A DNA stretch of 64,000 bases from Membranipora membranacea. Taxonomy: Eukaryota; Bryozoa; Gymnolaemata; Cheilostomatida; Membraniporidae. Where the stretch lies: the NCBI GenBank assembly GCA_914767715.1, contig OU612067.1, positions 11,968,001 through 12,032,000 on the forward strand. Direction: 5' to 3'. A model generated the notes under the pieces. That model was not told where the DNA came from. It did no database searches and worked only from the letters and a program-made list of their open reading frames with translations. The position numbers and the translations under genes are program-made. This document shows, in pieces, positions 1-12,300 of the stretch; within the stretch, counting starts at the first letter, position 1; every line of letters begins with the position of its first letter.

Positions 1-325
1 ACCCCAAACATTTAGCTGCAAACCCCAAAGTGCGAACTGCAGACCCCAAATATTGACCCTCAAACCCCAAAAACTGGCCCCAAAACCCAAAATATTAACC
101 CCCAAAACCTGGCCCCTAAACCCCAAACCCTCGTTTATGACCCCCAAACCCCATAAAGTAGGCCGTGAAGCCCAAAGTGTAGGCTGCAAACCCCAAACTG
201 CGAAATGCAAACCCCAAATATTGACCCCGAACCTGACTCCTAAACCCCAAAAGCTGACCCCAAAATTTGGCTCACATACCTCAGGCTGCCAACCCCAAAC
301 CCCAGTATTACACCCCAATCCTCAA
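1..325. repeat. Degenerate CCCCAAA minisatellite, cut by window edge
   Basis: Irregular tandem array whose units carry the core ACCCCAAA joined by short spacers such as CTGCA, ATTGA and CTGACC. Spacing is variable (about 15-25 bases) and the units are diverged. It begins before the window. An open frame across it (53-409) is low complexity (PKP repeats) and is a by-product of the repeat. It is too irregular and interspersed to be a telomere. Confidence 0.75.
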
Positions 326-2164
326 TCAATATGGCTATACTATCTCTTACTCAGTTCATTAAAAGTATTGGCTGAATTTAGTTATTATCTCCTCCTGACC
401 AAACTTTGAACTTCACTCTAGGGAAGTGTATTTATCATAGGTGAATTAGATCCACATGTAATTATGCATTATACCAATATAAACCCAATGAGCAACAATA
501 ATATTTAAAAAAATATCATTTTCTCAAAGAAATCTACAAAAACAGCCTTTACTAACAAGGTAATGTATCGTAAACCTACTTCCAATAGTCCGATTTCTTC
601 CAAATTCTTTTTTGGTCGTTTTGAATAGGGCTGTCCAAAAATGACCATTTTTGCGTCATTGTAAATTGCATACAAGCAAAATGTAACATGTATATCTTTT
701 TTTTAAAAGTATGCCTGAGGTATACTGACGATTGCGCAATACGCCAGAGACCTTAGCCTTTGATATACTCTCTTTGTCTAAACAAAGCCCCATCTATAAC
801 GGCGAGCGTTCAATTCAATCAATATATGAGGCACAATAATCCTTTGTCCCAAATGCCACAAATACAATTATTATCCACTACAGTTTGCCTAATACTGTTA
901 ACAATCTTTGCTGTTAATACCAAAGATTATAAATTGTTAATACTACATCTTACAAAATAATATTCTGATTATAAAATAAATTATTGATGGTGCTGATTCG
1001 AATCGAGTAATTTAGCAGAAAATCTCATCATTCAACATCAAATGTGGAAATGAGTCATGGGCACAATTGGTTTTGTTTGGTTTCCCATCTTATTTCAATG
1101 TTTAATCTCAACAAGATTTTTTATTCATGTGTAGTCAAGTTGTAATTTCCATGTATATATGGGTTAGCTCACCTTTGTTAAACAACAGATTGTTGGGAAA
1201 ATGCATGAGTTTTATACTATTCAATTGACTTGCTCCACGATCAGTAGAGCCTCCCTGAGCCAAGCATAGCAAGCCAGTGATACCATGACGTGAATGGTAA
1301 TTAATATTATTACAATCTCATATGACACATGCCTCCACAATATACTAGCTCTGTCAGTCCGAAAATATTTTCCTTGTACTTTTGTGATGGCTTATTTAGT
1401 CAAACGGCAATGCATCTTTAAATTTAGAAATTGTGACTAAAACAGACTATATTTTAGTTGCTTCGATTATTTATTAATGCAGAAAGCGTGCTAAGAAGAA
1501 TGAAATCGATTTAAGAGTTGGTGGTATACGCTAAGAGTGTCAGTCGCTAAGCACGCATGTATCGGAGGTCATGGGTTTGGTTAGTCCCCAGGGCTTGACA
1601 ATAGGCAGGCATGGGTAACTCTTGGATTACAGATTTCTGCAAGAAACTGATCTATGAATACTGAATTGTAATATATCTATTATGATAAAGGGAAGGTTAC
1701 CAAAATATGTGCATGTCTTAGTACTGAGCATAGGGATTCATAAGTTAAAATTGAGTTAGGAGCTGGACAATGTTTAACACAGCATAATTTATTTTTCTAG
1801 CAATTTCAATTGTAAGCAGAGGCTGTACACACAGCATTCTTCTCATATTCTCAGGGTTATCATGCGCTGCTTTTCATAGTGATGTGTAATTGTGTGGCCA
1901 ATTAAAATTGTTTTAAAAACAGGCGCTTGAGCTATTGTTTGGTGACAAGATTAAGTGGACATAATCTCATAATTGTTGGTTTGCGTTGTCGCAATGTCTC
2001 TCTGTTTAGTCCTACAATCAAATGATTTGCTATGTAGTGCTCTCATATTTACAGGTAGGCATACCAGGAGTCGTTGCTGGCATTAGGCTTACAAAACAAT
2101 GGCTAATAACTTAGGCTAGCGCAATATAATTTTGAATATAATCATGGGCTAAGACCCCTGTAAC
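326..2164. other. Intergenic, no gene recognised
   Basis: AT-rich DNA with stop codons in all frames at short intervals. Open frames are below about 70 codons and show no domain, no splice-consistent continuation and no similarity to anything I recognise. A weak tRNA-like stretch is listed separately. Confidence 0.5.
1505..1610 (+). repeat. Possible tRNA-derived SINE relic
   Basis: A GTGGTATACGCTAAGAGTGT stretch followed about 35 bases later by GGGTTTGGTTAGTCCC resembles an A-box/B-box pair of a tRNA promoter with an insertion in the B box. Weak evidence; it could be chance. Confidence 0.2.
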
Positions 2165-2420
2165 TAGTGCTGTCACGATACAATTCATATCGGGAATACC
2201 TAATCGATCACACCTCATTATCGCGATTTAATAAGGTGACAGCTGAAGTCAATTGCACAGCGGTAAATTCATTGTCACGGTTACTATGGTCGAAAATCGA
2301 AATTGGGACAAGGGTTGGTTGAAAGGGAAGGTGTAAATTCGAAAAATTGAAATTGGGAAAATCAATGCCACAATCAGAATCGAGGCAGTCCTAGCCAAAT
2401 ACAAAATCGTGACAGCGCTA
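2165..2420. mobile_element. hAT-type MITE with 8-bp target duplication
   Basis: A 256-bp segment whose ends are inverted repeats: left TAGTGCTGTCACGAT and right, read inward on the other strand, TAGCGCTGTCACGAT (one mismatch in 15). It is flanked by CCTGTAAC (2157-2164) and CCTGTAAG (2421-2428), a 7/8 direct repeat, which is the target-site length of hAT transposases. There is no coding capacity, so it is a non-autonomous copy. Confidence 0.7.
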
Positions 2421-2639
2421 CCTGTAAGTCCTTGCTCTCTGTATGGCATCACAGCCCTCAACACAGTGAACAATAATATCCTCATGACAGGTAGGTACCA
2501 TAGTAAATACCTTTCATACTGTGATTTATCTGGATACCCAACTAACCATATTGACTTCAAGCTGTTGATGGCATATGGCCAAGGAGCTATTGGTGACTGC
2601 ATTTGGGAATATTCTAGCTCAAATTAAGCTGCAAAATGA

Positions 2640-2710
2640 AATCCCTCTCATGCCTTCTCTGGTGTTTATATATATTGTATATCGTATATTTTATATCTGA
2701 TATAATATGC
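2640..2710. repeat. TA-rich simple sequence
   Basis: Imperfect alternating TATA/TGTATA tract with short palindromes. No gene signal. Confidence 0.5.
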
Positions 2711-4392
2711 CTCTATAATATCAATACTACTACTATTAGGGCTTCTTTGAGGGAAGGATTTGGGATTTGAATGTGACACTTATTTTTGCTCAAATCAGAA
2801 GCAGTGCCCAATCAACTCTTAAACATTTTGCTTGTAAGACAGTAATTTATTTTTGAAACAACCCTGATAAACTTCACTAATTTATAATTGACATTGTTTC
2901 ATCGATTAATCCTTGTTTGAAATGTAATAGTGTCAGGCCTTGTGTATTTCGTAGGATTAAAATATTTTATAATCGTTTGATGGGTATCCCTGGCCCTAAC
3001 TTTGTTCATATCACTGGTTAAGGTGGGTTGATTCAAGTACCAGTAGATGAATTATGCGACCTCATTTAATCCAACCGCTCAAAAACTATTACCCAGTCCA
3101 GCAAAAATTAAAAGCGGTAGTATTGAATTTGGATTGGAAATTGTAAATCAAATATCTATCTCTATCTATTCTATTATTATCTTGCAAGGGTTAATGGAGT
3201 GTTTTTAACGACATTAACACAATTGATTTTTCTGCTTGGTGCTTTGAGTTTGAAATAATACCTGTATACAGGAAGAACATGTATGCTGATAAAATTTCTA
3301 ATGTTTGGAGAACATTCAATTTTTCATCCTAGATTCTTCTTCCGTAAATAATTCTCTATGTTTAGCCGGATACAAGGACGGGATATGAGAAATTGGGCAA
3401 AGTGGGATAACTTCTAGTTCATTATAAGAACAAAATTGTATGAAAATGAGAAGATAACTCTACAGCATTTTGAAGCCAAAATACTTTTAATGAACTGAGT
3501 AACCTCATAAAACACTTCGTCCTGTGCTTACAGCACATGAATTTGTACCTGTCGGGCAAGTCCGGACTTGTTCTCTCTTCTTATTTATAAGACTTTAACT
3601 AGATTTAAGTGTGTTGAATTAATGAGTGTCTCCTTGAATGCATTTTTGAAGGTCAAAACCCCACCCCATTACTCAATAAACACCTATATCTTCAGTCAAT
3701 GGGTCATTATTTGAAGTTATCTCCCCGCTTGAAAAGGAAAAGTTACTTCCAAATGACATGTATACGTCACACTTTAGCTTAACATCCCTTCTGTCTTATG
3801 TCTGTACACAACCTGAGCCGTCGCTGCAGACTTCGCCAATGATGGTCATGAACATTGTATATCTATAAACTGCAACCTAAGCAAGATACCATTTTAGAGA
3901 CCAATATGGGAGCAAAGCCTGACAAGGTGAGTCTTGAGGGCAACGGTCTCATGGTCAAATGGCCGTGGCCAGTCACGCTATGGATGGATCGCCTCCGAAC
4001 TTCACGCCATGCTAACGTACCAACAGAGGTCTTATATGACCAACTTTGAAGACCCGTTACCATCAGTCCGGTCACTATTAGGTAATAAACCTGTAATTGG
4101 GTAAAGGTCAACTTGTTGCACCTATCCTCCAAAATGAAATCATTAGTATGCTGATGACAAATGAGGGTGTAGCCAATTCAAAAGCACTGCTATCAGTGAT
4201 ATTGAACCCTGTAAATATTTTCAGATATATTTGCACTGGAAATTTATTGATTTAAAGTTTGAAATTCTTTTTGCAAATTAATTTTAGGACAATCAATACA
4301 TACGGCCGGGCTTATGAAAATTAGACCGGAAATGTGTGAAAAATGCTATGGTCCTATATATAGGGCCACTGAAAAATTCTGAGAACAAATTT
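2711..4392. other. Intergenic, no gene recognised
   Basis: No splice-linked open frames or domains were found. The open frames at 3855-4049 (+) and 3863-4132 (-) overlap one another, lack family resemblance and are treated as chance. Confidence 0.45.
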
Positions 4393-5065
4393 TCAATCCA
4401 TAGTCACCAATATGGAAGAGCAGAAGCATACCATCATTTTAAGTGGTATGGTTGAAGAATTGAAAGAACCTGAAGCAGGCCTATTGAGGTGACAAGTCAA
4501 CATAGTTTGCATGTAAAGCAATGGGGAAATAAATAGAGGTCTTGGACCTTTGATATTCGACAGTCTAGTAATCCTGTTTGTATAGATAGAGAATAATAGT
4601 GGCGAGAGTTCATCGCCCTGGGGAGTTCCTGCACGTGTCAATATTGGTGCATTATAGTTGATTGTTGTCCATTATTTGCTGGATTGGTTCTCAAGAAGCT
4701 TGATACCCATCATATTCATCTGGTTTTGAGGTGTTGTAGCAGGGGCATTAGATAGTCTACTAATGTTCAAAGCTGGAGAAAAGTCCAGAATAAACATCTT
4801 GCATAGATAGTATAGCTGCTTTGTCAATAAAGTTTTTGATTGTTGTTGTTAGGCATGAGACAGCATCTTGTGTTGATCTTTTCTGGCGGTAGGCAAAGTG
4901 ATGGCGGTCCATGGTTGTGTGTTTAGTAAAGTATACTTTAAGTTGTCTCGCTAACATTTTACATTGCTGATTATGGCATCGGGCAGTAGTCTTTGAGTTG
5001 TGTAGGTGCAGCGACTTTTGGTCGCGGTTTTATTACATCAGATTTCCACAGCTTTGGTGTCATAT
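4393..5065 (-). pseudogene. Non-LTR retrotransposon (LINE) reverse transcriptase relic
   Basis: Read on the minus strand from about 5065 downwards, three broken frames carry consecutive motifs of LINE reverse transcriptases. They are a W-K-S-x-x-I-K-P-x-P-K start followed by DYCPM (family: DYRPI), then HFAYRQKRSTQDAV (fingers/palm entry; family FAYRxxRSTxDAV), then GTPQGDELSPLLFSIYTN (palm motif B). The catalytic YADD segment and all other domains are missing or unreadable. Stops and frameshifts separate the pieces, so this is a dead fragment. It lies upstream of gene 1 and has no evident link to it. Confidence 0.75.
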
Positions 5066-5759
5066 GCATATTGTAAAGTTCAGTGCCTTGGTAAGGACCC
5101 AATACACAATTTATTGATAATTTGTAAGCTCCAATATCCATGCCCTATTTTCCCACCAGTGGTGTAGTATGAATAAGTCACTCATTGTCAATGAATAAAA
5201 ATTTTAGGTGCAAATTCAATTTGTGTCCCCCTGTCATGAGGTTGGACAACTTCAATAATAATGATCAATATTTTGATGAGGCCAGGATTTTAACTGCGGA
5301 ATTCACACAATCATCATTTAACACCAGATAGCTGTTCAGTTAAAGTACAGCTAGATTCAAAGGATCATCTCCATATTATAATGTTTTACGTTCAGCGATT
5401 CCCTTTTTTTTGTCAGACTTAGATAACTCCACATGGCAGGCAGTAGTTGTCAACTTTGAGGCATGAGAATTATCCCTCTTGCATACTGATGCCGCACCCA
5501 ATACTCGTACCCACCAGGAACCTGACTTCTTGTATAACAAAGAGTCAGAGGGCTAATTATCTAATGCATGTTGAGTTAACAAACACACAGTGGCAATCAA
5601 TCAGTAACAACTGCTGGCTATGACAGACAAACCTGGGCCTCAAAGATCGTAAATCGGCACAAAATGACTTTAAAACATGTCTGACTCTTGCCATTTTTTG
5701 CTTAGAGCACATTATTAGGAAAGAAAATGCAAGCAAACGTCTGTTAAACATTCACCTCC

Positions 5760-6320
5760 AAGGTATGTGATAAACACTGTTGCAAACATTACGTCATTAC
5801 CATAATACTACTGATTATTGGGACAAAACTTCCTTGTACACTTCAACACTCTTTTCCCCTCAGAGCGATCAAATCATCATCGCCTCAATAATAGCCACAA
5901 AGGGAAAGTCCCCAACATGACTGCACATTACATTAATCAAATTCATAGGCCAAACCTTCATACGCTTGAGTCAGACCACTTAATTTAGGCGGACTATTAT
6001 TAGCTCTCAATTCACACAATTACTAACTTCGATGTTCATTAAGATTTCAATAGAAGGACAACAAATGAGCAAAAGCAAACAATAGAATATAATATTCGCC
6101 TAAATCTAACCTCATGCGCTTACTTGCTATTAACAGGGAAGTTAGCTTAGAAATGTTGCGCACTGTTTTCAGAAAACAACTGCATTTGGCTGCTTGATTT
6201 CTTGGTGATAACATTGTTTGTAGATGATAACACAAGCACTGTCATGTTTTTATTCTGATAAGAGCATGCTCGCTGTCTAGTGCCAAGACTCTCAGGATAT
6301 CAGCTACTTAGGGACTAACT
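5760..6320 (+). promoter_or_regulatory. Gene 1 upstream/5'UTR region, conserved with gene 2
   Basis: Two blocks are clearly alignable with the DNA upstream of the paralogue. 5823-5925 shares AAAACTTCCTTGTAC and AGGGAAAGTCC with 40292-40362. About 6075-6223 shares CTAACCTCATG, ATTAACA-GGAAGTT, TGCGCACTG, CTGCATTTGGCTGCTTG and GTGATAACATTGTTTGTAG with 40530-40697. In gene 2 the second block ends 16 bases before the ATG; in gene 1 about 97 bases intervene. Conservation over both blocks while surrounding DNA has diverged suggests core promoter, transcription start or 5'UTR control. No TATA box is certain, so the transcription start is unknown. Confidence 0.55.
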
Positions 6321-6378
6321 ATGGATAACCCCAAATTCTTGATTCTCAGAGTTTGGCTGCTCTCTCTTTTAATATCAG
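6321..6378 (+). CDS. Gene 1 exon 1: signal peptide
   Basis: Encodes MDNPKFLILRVWLLSLLIS plus a split Gly codon, a short N-terminus with a hydrophobic core typical of a secretory signal. It ends at GTATGA in phase 1. The start is supported by gene 2, whose first exon (40714-40771) is also 58 bases, also phase 1, and also a signal peptide ending LLLLSLIKG, although the residues differ. Confidence 0.75.
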
Positions 6379-9300
6379 GTATGACAGTAGTAACTATTTG
6401 ATATTTGTGAACGGTTCACAAAGCTTGTAGATTTGTGGTGCGAAGTGAGACTTTTGTCAACTTGGGTGATACTATTATGGGTATAAATTTGTTGCAACTT
6501 TGCCCCCAAAGCGACCCTCATTCTGTACAAGTTGTAAGGTGATATGGGGAAGTCCAAAGGTTTAAAATTGTGGTGCCGAGGCTGATCTATCAATTCTGAT
6601 GTTTAGAAATACCTTTTGAGAGCTACTCTAAACCAGAATGGGTAACATAACAAGGTGTGACGAATATGCTAGCAGCTAGTCTAGTGGATAGTTTTAGAGA
6701 AATTTTTATACCAATAACAGAATTACCAAAAGATGTTGAACAGTTATTTTAGGTGGTAATCATTGAAATTGTCCCTCCCTTACAGTTCTTGCCTCTCTGC
6801 TAGTTGACAAGAGAACCTTGATTATTCATAAGGGTTCGAAGCTGTCTAAGCTTCTCTGGGAGTTGCCACCAAGGCAACGTCATGATTGATGTCGACCAGT
6901 TCCTACAAATTATAACTGACCTATTAAATCTTCCCCAATTTGACCCCTTCCCCCTTTCCAACACATTAGGATCAAGTTCATGCATGCAATTTACCATGAA
7001 ATAGTCTGATGAGCTTTTGATGGATGTTATTCATAACCTTAAGTCAATGAAATGAGAGGATTGTTATCATTGGATCCGAATTTTCATGCAACTTTGAGAC
7101 CATTGACATCAGGGAGTATGTTCTGGTGACCAGATATGGGTTAAAAAATTGGGTTAAAAATCGCAAAATTGTCTCTGGACGAGGACTGGGATGTATCGAT
7201 GCCTTCAGGGCGCGGCTGCTATATTCGGGGCCAAGTTGCTCTCAGTTTGTAGGCAGGTCAGAGCACACCTGGGGCGTCAATTAAGACAATTAGTCAGTGG
7301 ACTGCAGCGGGATTCGAACCCAAGACCTCCAACGCTTTTGACGGCAGGCGCTCTAACCAACTGAAATACCTCCTACTCCTGTATATGCAATTGATGACAT
7401 TTCTTATATGCTTAGCAGAAACACTGAATGTACAAGATCTAATAAATAGCTTCCAGCAGTTAAATAGGCAATTGCAAAGCAGTGTGATGGTGCTTAGTTC
7501 AAGGCTCAAAATATGCCGATTTTACATTGGTTTGGCTGTTGCTATCGGCCCTTTTCCACATGTGACCACATCACTGTAGTTTCATCATTATGCCGCTCTT
7601 GTAAATATTTTTACCACTTGTCTCACATTCAGATTCCTGCCAAACTAAGTTAAGAACCTTGTCAAACAGGAACAGAGTCTGAATTAAGTGACATTAGAAT
7701 ATGGCTGAAGGGACCGATTATCCTTGTCTGAATTAACAGGAGTTCTGAAGACGAGTACGTTGTTTTGTGTTTATAGCGGAATGTAGCAATCCAAAAACTG
7801 AACATGAATGATTTCACTCTACCCATTGTTATTACAAGAGTGGTCCCTTCGGTCACTGGCCAAGTGCTTGTTAATTGTTTTCAGAAAATTGGCTGAAACT
7901 CCTTATAACTGGCTCTATTCTTGAGTTTCAACAAGTTTGAATAAAATAACTGTTGTGAATTCTTTTTGCCTGCATACCGGGTAGCTGGTTGTAACGTGAT
8001 AATATGTTGGCTACCTGTTAATTCAAATGCAATGTAACATAATCATAAAAGGGAGGGTGAAAGGGAGAGGCTATCCAAATCCTCTCTGGTGATCATAATA
8101 CCAATATTGTCAAGTTGAATTAAATTTATGTACTGTCTTCTCTTGATATCTGCAAGGACAACTTCTTGCAAGGATAACTCCTAGTATTTTAATTGCACAT
8201 AACTAAATTTCTTGCTCTAATGCTAATAAGTTTGCCGGTATATATGCCAACATACCTATTCATGACCAAAGACTAGGGGAAGAGGATATTGCATCAGATC
8301 TAAGTAGTATTGTGCATGCGTGAATTGAACAAGCTTTGTCGTCTAATCATGTTCAAGACAGGCTATGTGGACTGAAGAATAGTCATAAATGTGATCTCAA
8401 TCACATCCTACAACAACTATTACACAACCCCCAAACTGAGATACCGTTTTAAAATATTCTCCCTTGATTAAAAGCCAGGTGAATATTTCCGTCTTTTGCT
8501 ATTTAAAATATTTTATAAGCGTTTATTACCAAATTATACTTTTGTAACATGTCCTACTGCTGTATGAGAGATTATTTCATTATTTGCGTTCCTATTTTTA
8601 AATTCAGGTTCATCACAAACAGTACCACAAAATGTGGCGCAAGGTAAATCAACGTCAATATCATCAGACTATTGGAAATGGGGAGACAAAGAGAACCTTG
8701 TAGATGGCTCAGTTACAGCTTCATTGGTCTATCGTGAGGGTTATATAATCCAGTGTAATGGGTGTTTTACTAGCCAACCTGTAACTGGTTTCTGGCAGGT
8801 TGACCTCGGAGACAAATACTTTGTTCCCTATGTCAAGATAGTGAGAGTAACAGGTGAGATTAAGCTTTCTGCTGTTCCATCATCCTTTGATTCCGGATAG
8901 GAAATGATAATACAGTTTATCAATAATAGTGAAATCATTTTGAGGGGGTTGGGCACATAATCTTGTTAGCATAATCTGTATCAAAATACCTGACATAGTT
9001 CTTTAGACTAACAACCCTTCTTTATTCTTCAATTCAAGGTCATTTACATAGTTTTGAAGTTTAAATGCTACAACAATCATGTGGCTTAGGTCAAAAATAT
9101 ACGATGAAAAAGTTGTCCTCTTCTTTCACAGGTGAAGACAACTAAAATGTTTAAAAAAAACATCTTCTGATTAGAACTCCCTAGGCAATTAATTGACTCA
9201 ATGTTCAAATTATCAAAATCCCTGTTCTAGTTTTCCAAAGGTTGTCTTGTGATTGGAGCTATCAAAAAATGTGAAACATCACTTTTGTGTTAGTTGGAAA

Positions 9301-12300
9301 AAATCAAGTTGCTTAGGTTACATTCCTTTCCGTCATCATTGGCAGTAATGACCCTCTCATTTGAATTGGCTGAATTCATTTCACAAAGTGCAATGATTTA
9401 AGAAAAGTCAACATAAAGAGCCATAAACAGAGGTATGTTTTTATTCATGCTGATAAAGAAAGTTTAAGACTACAGGAAGACAAAGGCAGTACAATGCAGT
9501 ACACAGGAATCAATACTTTTGGATGAGCAAGGGTCCGATTTATAACACTAGACATAATTTTCAGCCGAATGTGCAAAGACCCGCCAAATTATTTTTCTTA
9601 TGGCCTTTGAAATTTACTGTGATTTTACAGAACGAAACCGAGAGAAGATGCATTTTGAGAAACAAATACTGACTGGGGTTGTAGGCTAGTTTACCCACAT
9701 TTAACAAATTAATACTTTGATTTCAACCTCAGGTTTCTCTAGTGATATAACTGGAGTGAGTATAGTTGTATCTGAGAACAGTGGAGGTGAAGATGAGGTG
9801 ATACCGTACATAAGAGATCCAAACCACCGCACCACACAGCATGACCTTCAGTACGTGAGACTTGTACAATATGTGAGACTCAAGACCGACACTCCCACTG
9901 ATGGAATGATCTTTGATGAGGTCGAAGTATATGCATTCAGTAAGTTCTATATATTAGGTTTCACAATGAGTTTCGTTCCTGTACCGCAAATCAATACTTG
10001 TCCAGTTCTGTCCATCCGAGACTTCACTTCTTCTGACTTATCATTCTTGGTTTGGAGATCAAGTGCATACTGTTCATGTGATATATATGATATATAATAT
10101 ATATCATTTGCATTCATATCTGTGATCAATAGAGGTTGAATAAATGCAGGCAGCTTGAGTAACAAGGAAGTAGGTGTGACAACCTGAGGTCAGTTTCTGG
10201 ACTAAGTTAAGGGCAATCATGATGTACTCAGACTATATTGATTCTGACTACCAGAAATACACATCCTATTTTTCAGATACCGCACTGTTTATCCCAACTC
10301 AAGTAACAGCAATCGGCATAAATGCAAGTACAGTGAGAATACTCTGGCAACCACCGCCGTCAGCATCAGGATATACCATAAAATATCAGGTGAGTTAGAC
10401 CTGATCGTGTTGATTGAATAGTGTACGGAAATAAAATCAATAAAAATACATTGAAACTTGTAATTTGTTCTTTTACAAGGGTGAAAACGGGGGGGGGGGG
10501 GGGGGGGGGGGGGGAAAAGGGAGGACACACAACAGATAGCCTCTCATTATTGTGATCATGATTATCATAATCGTTAAAATCAAAGCATTGTATAGTCAGG
10601 AATGGATGCGCAAGACTTTTACATCATCCAGTGATATCATCACGGCTCTGTCCCTTCTAGGTTGCTGTCCCTTACATGGCCTTGTATCTGTCAGTCATAT
10701 AATACAATTTTTCTGCAAATACATTTCACATTTTGCAACTAGCTGAAACCCCCAGATCTCCTGAAAATTTGAATGTTGTAGCCAATGCATTTTTACATGT
10801 TATTTTCACATCACACTTGAGTGTAGAGGATATTGCATCATAATAAGAAAGTTTAATCCAGAGGAGCTTCTTAGTTTTCCACTGAGGAATTATTACATAA
10901 CTTAATTTCTTTTACTTGCCCTAGCTACCTGAGCATGTTATACTTGATGACATGTTCCACTTTTGGTATTGATTCCATACATCTTTTTTTAAGGGCAAGA
11001 GGAAAATGAATTTGAGTCCTGAAACTAGTGTTATGACAAGACAATGCTAGCTATTATGGCACTTTAACTGTACGAAAAAATGAATATTATTTCTCTGATT
11101 TCTAATAGTACCGATGTGGTGATGGAAACTGGAGCAATGTGCTGAGTTCAGACTCCCAAGTACGAGCTACAGCGACTGGTCTGACCGGTAGTAGTATCTA
11201 CGCCTTTTCTGTGAGAGTCGAAAAATCACCATCAGGGGACTTGAACACAGCTGAGGGATTGACTTGGTGTTCAGGTACATATTATATTACTCGCTTAGCA
11301 AGTGAGAATGGGGCAATAAAACACAATGCACCAAAAAATGATGATGAGAATCTCTGCTCCTGGCACATTATTGTATTGCTGCAGAAAGCTTAAAAGAAAT
11401 TTAACAATTCGTCATTACTTTCACTTTCATATTTTGAAAAGATTTTGACAAAATAGACAAACAAATTTATCTTTGACCTTGAGCAAGTTTCCTTTTAAAT
11501 GTTCAAGGAAATGTCCGCCCAACACCAGTATCACTATCAGCTGGGAATCCAACACAGGATAACAATCTTGGGAGAGAAAGATGGAGATATGACATCACAT
11601 GGAGTGTAGGTATCAATTTATTATTATTTTTAATTCTATTGGTACTTCAACCTTTCATTGCCTGCCCGAGAGTACCTTCTATAATCTCTTTTTGACAAGA
11701 TATGTACCTGGAACCTTACTTTTAAAAACTGACATTAAAGATTTAAAGAGTATCAACCCAAAAAAATAGTGCTTAGTTCTAGGAAAAACATAATTTAAAG
11801 TTGAGAAACTTTAACAACTAGTAATAAGGTTTGTTTACTGTCTCGGTATATCGTGCTAAAAATTCCTTCTATTAACATCCATCAAAGTATCAGACTTTAC
11901 CTTCAGTGTTATAAAACCATTCAATCAAGATGTATGCGCTGTGTAATTCTACGTTGGTTTTATTTACATACTACTCAATAGATGCCGTCATACTACAGAC
12001 TGAGTTGCTTGACAAATGTCAATGGCAAATACAGAATTGAAGCGGATGGCATTATTAAAACTGAAGGTCAACTAGCAACAAATTACACTTATTATACAGA
12101 TGGGAATGTGAACTTAGAGATCAAAGTATGGTCACGCAACAGGGATAATCATCTCTCTTATACACCAGCTCCTCTCTCTTTGACAACACCAACTGGATTA
12201 GGTGAGTACTATTAAATAAAGTAATAATTCAATTAATTAGATTTAGCTTTATTATTATCGCATGTATGATATGACAATTGTTCCAATTCATATGTATATA

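Noticed and set aside
1-325. Telomere-like CCCCAAA sequence
   Set aside because: Units are irregular and separated by unique spacers, unlike a telomere; animals with TTAGGG-type repeats are expected here.
53-409. 118-codon open frame rich in PKP
   Set aside because: Lies within the CCCCAAA minisatellite; composition is explained by the repeat.
7305-7375. tRNA gene on the minus strand
   Set aside because: A and B boxes are present, but the acceptor stem does not close and a non-tRNA body follows; called a SINE.
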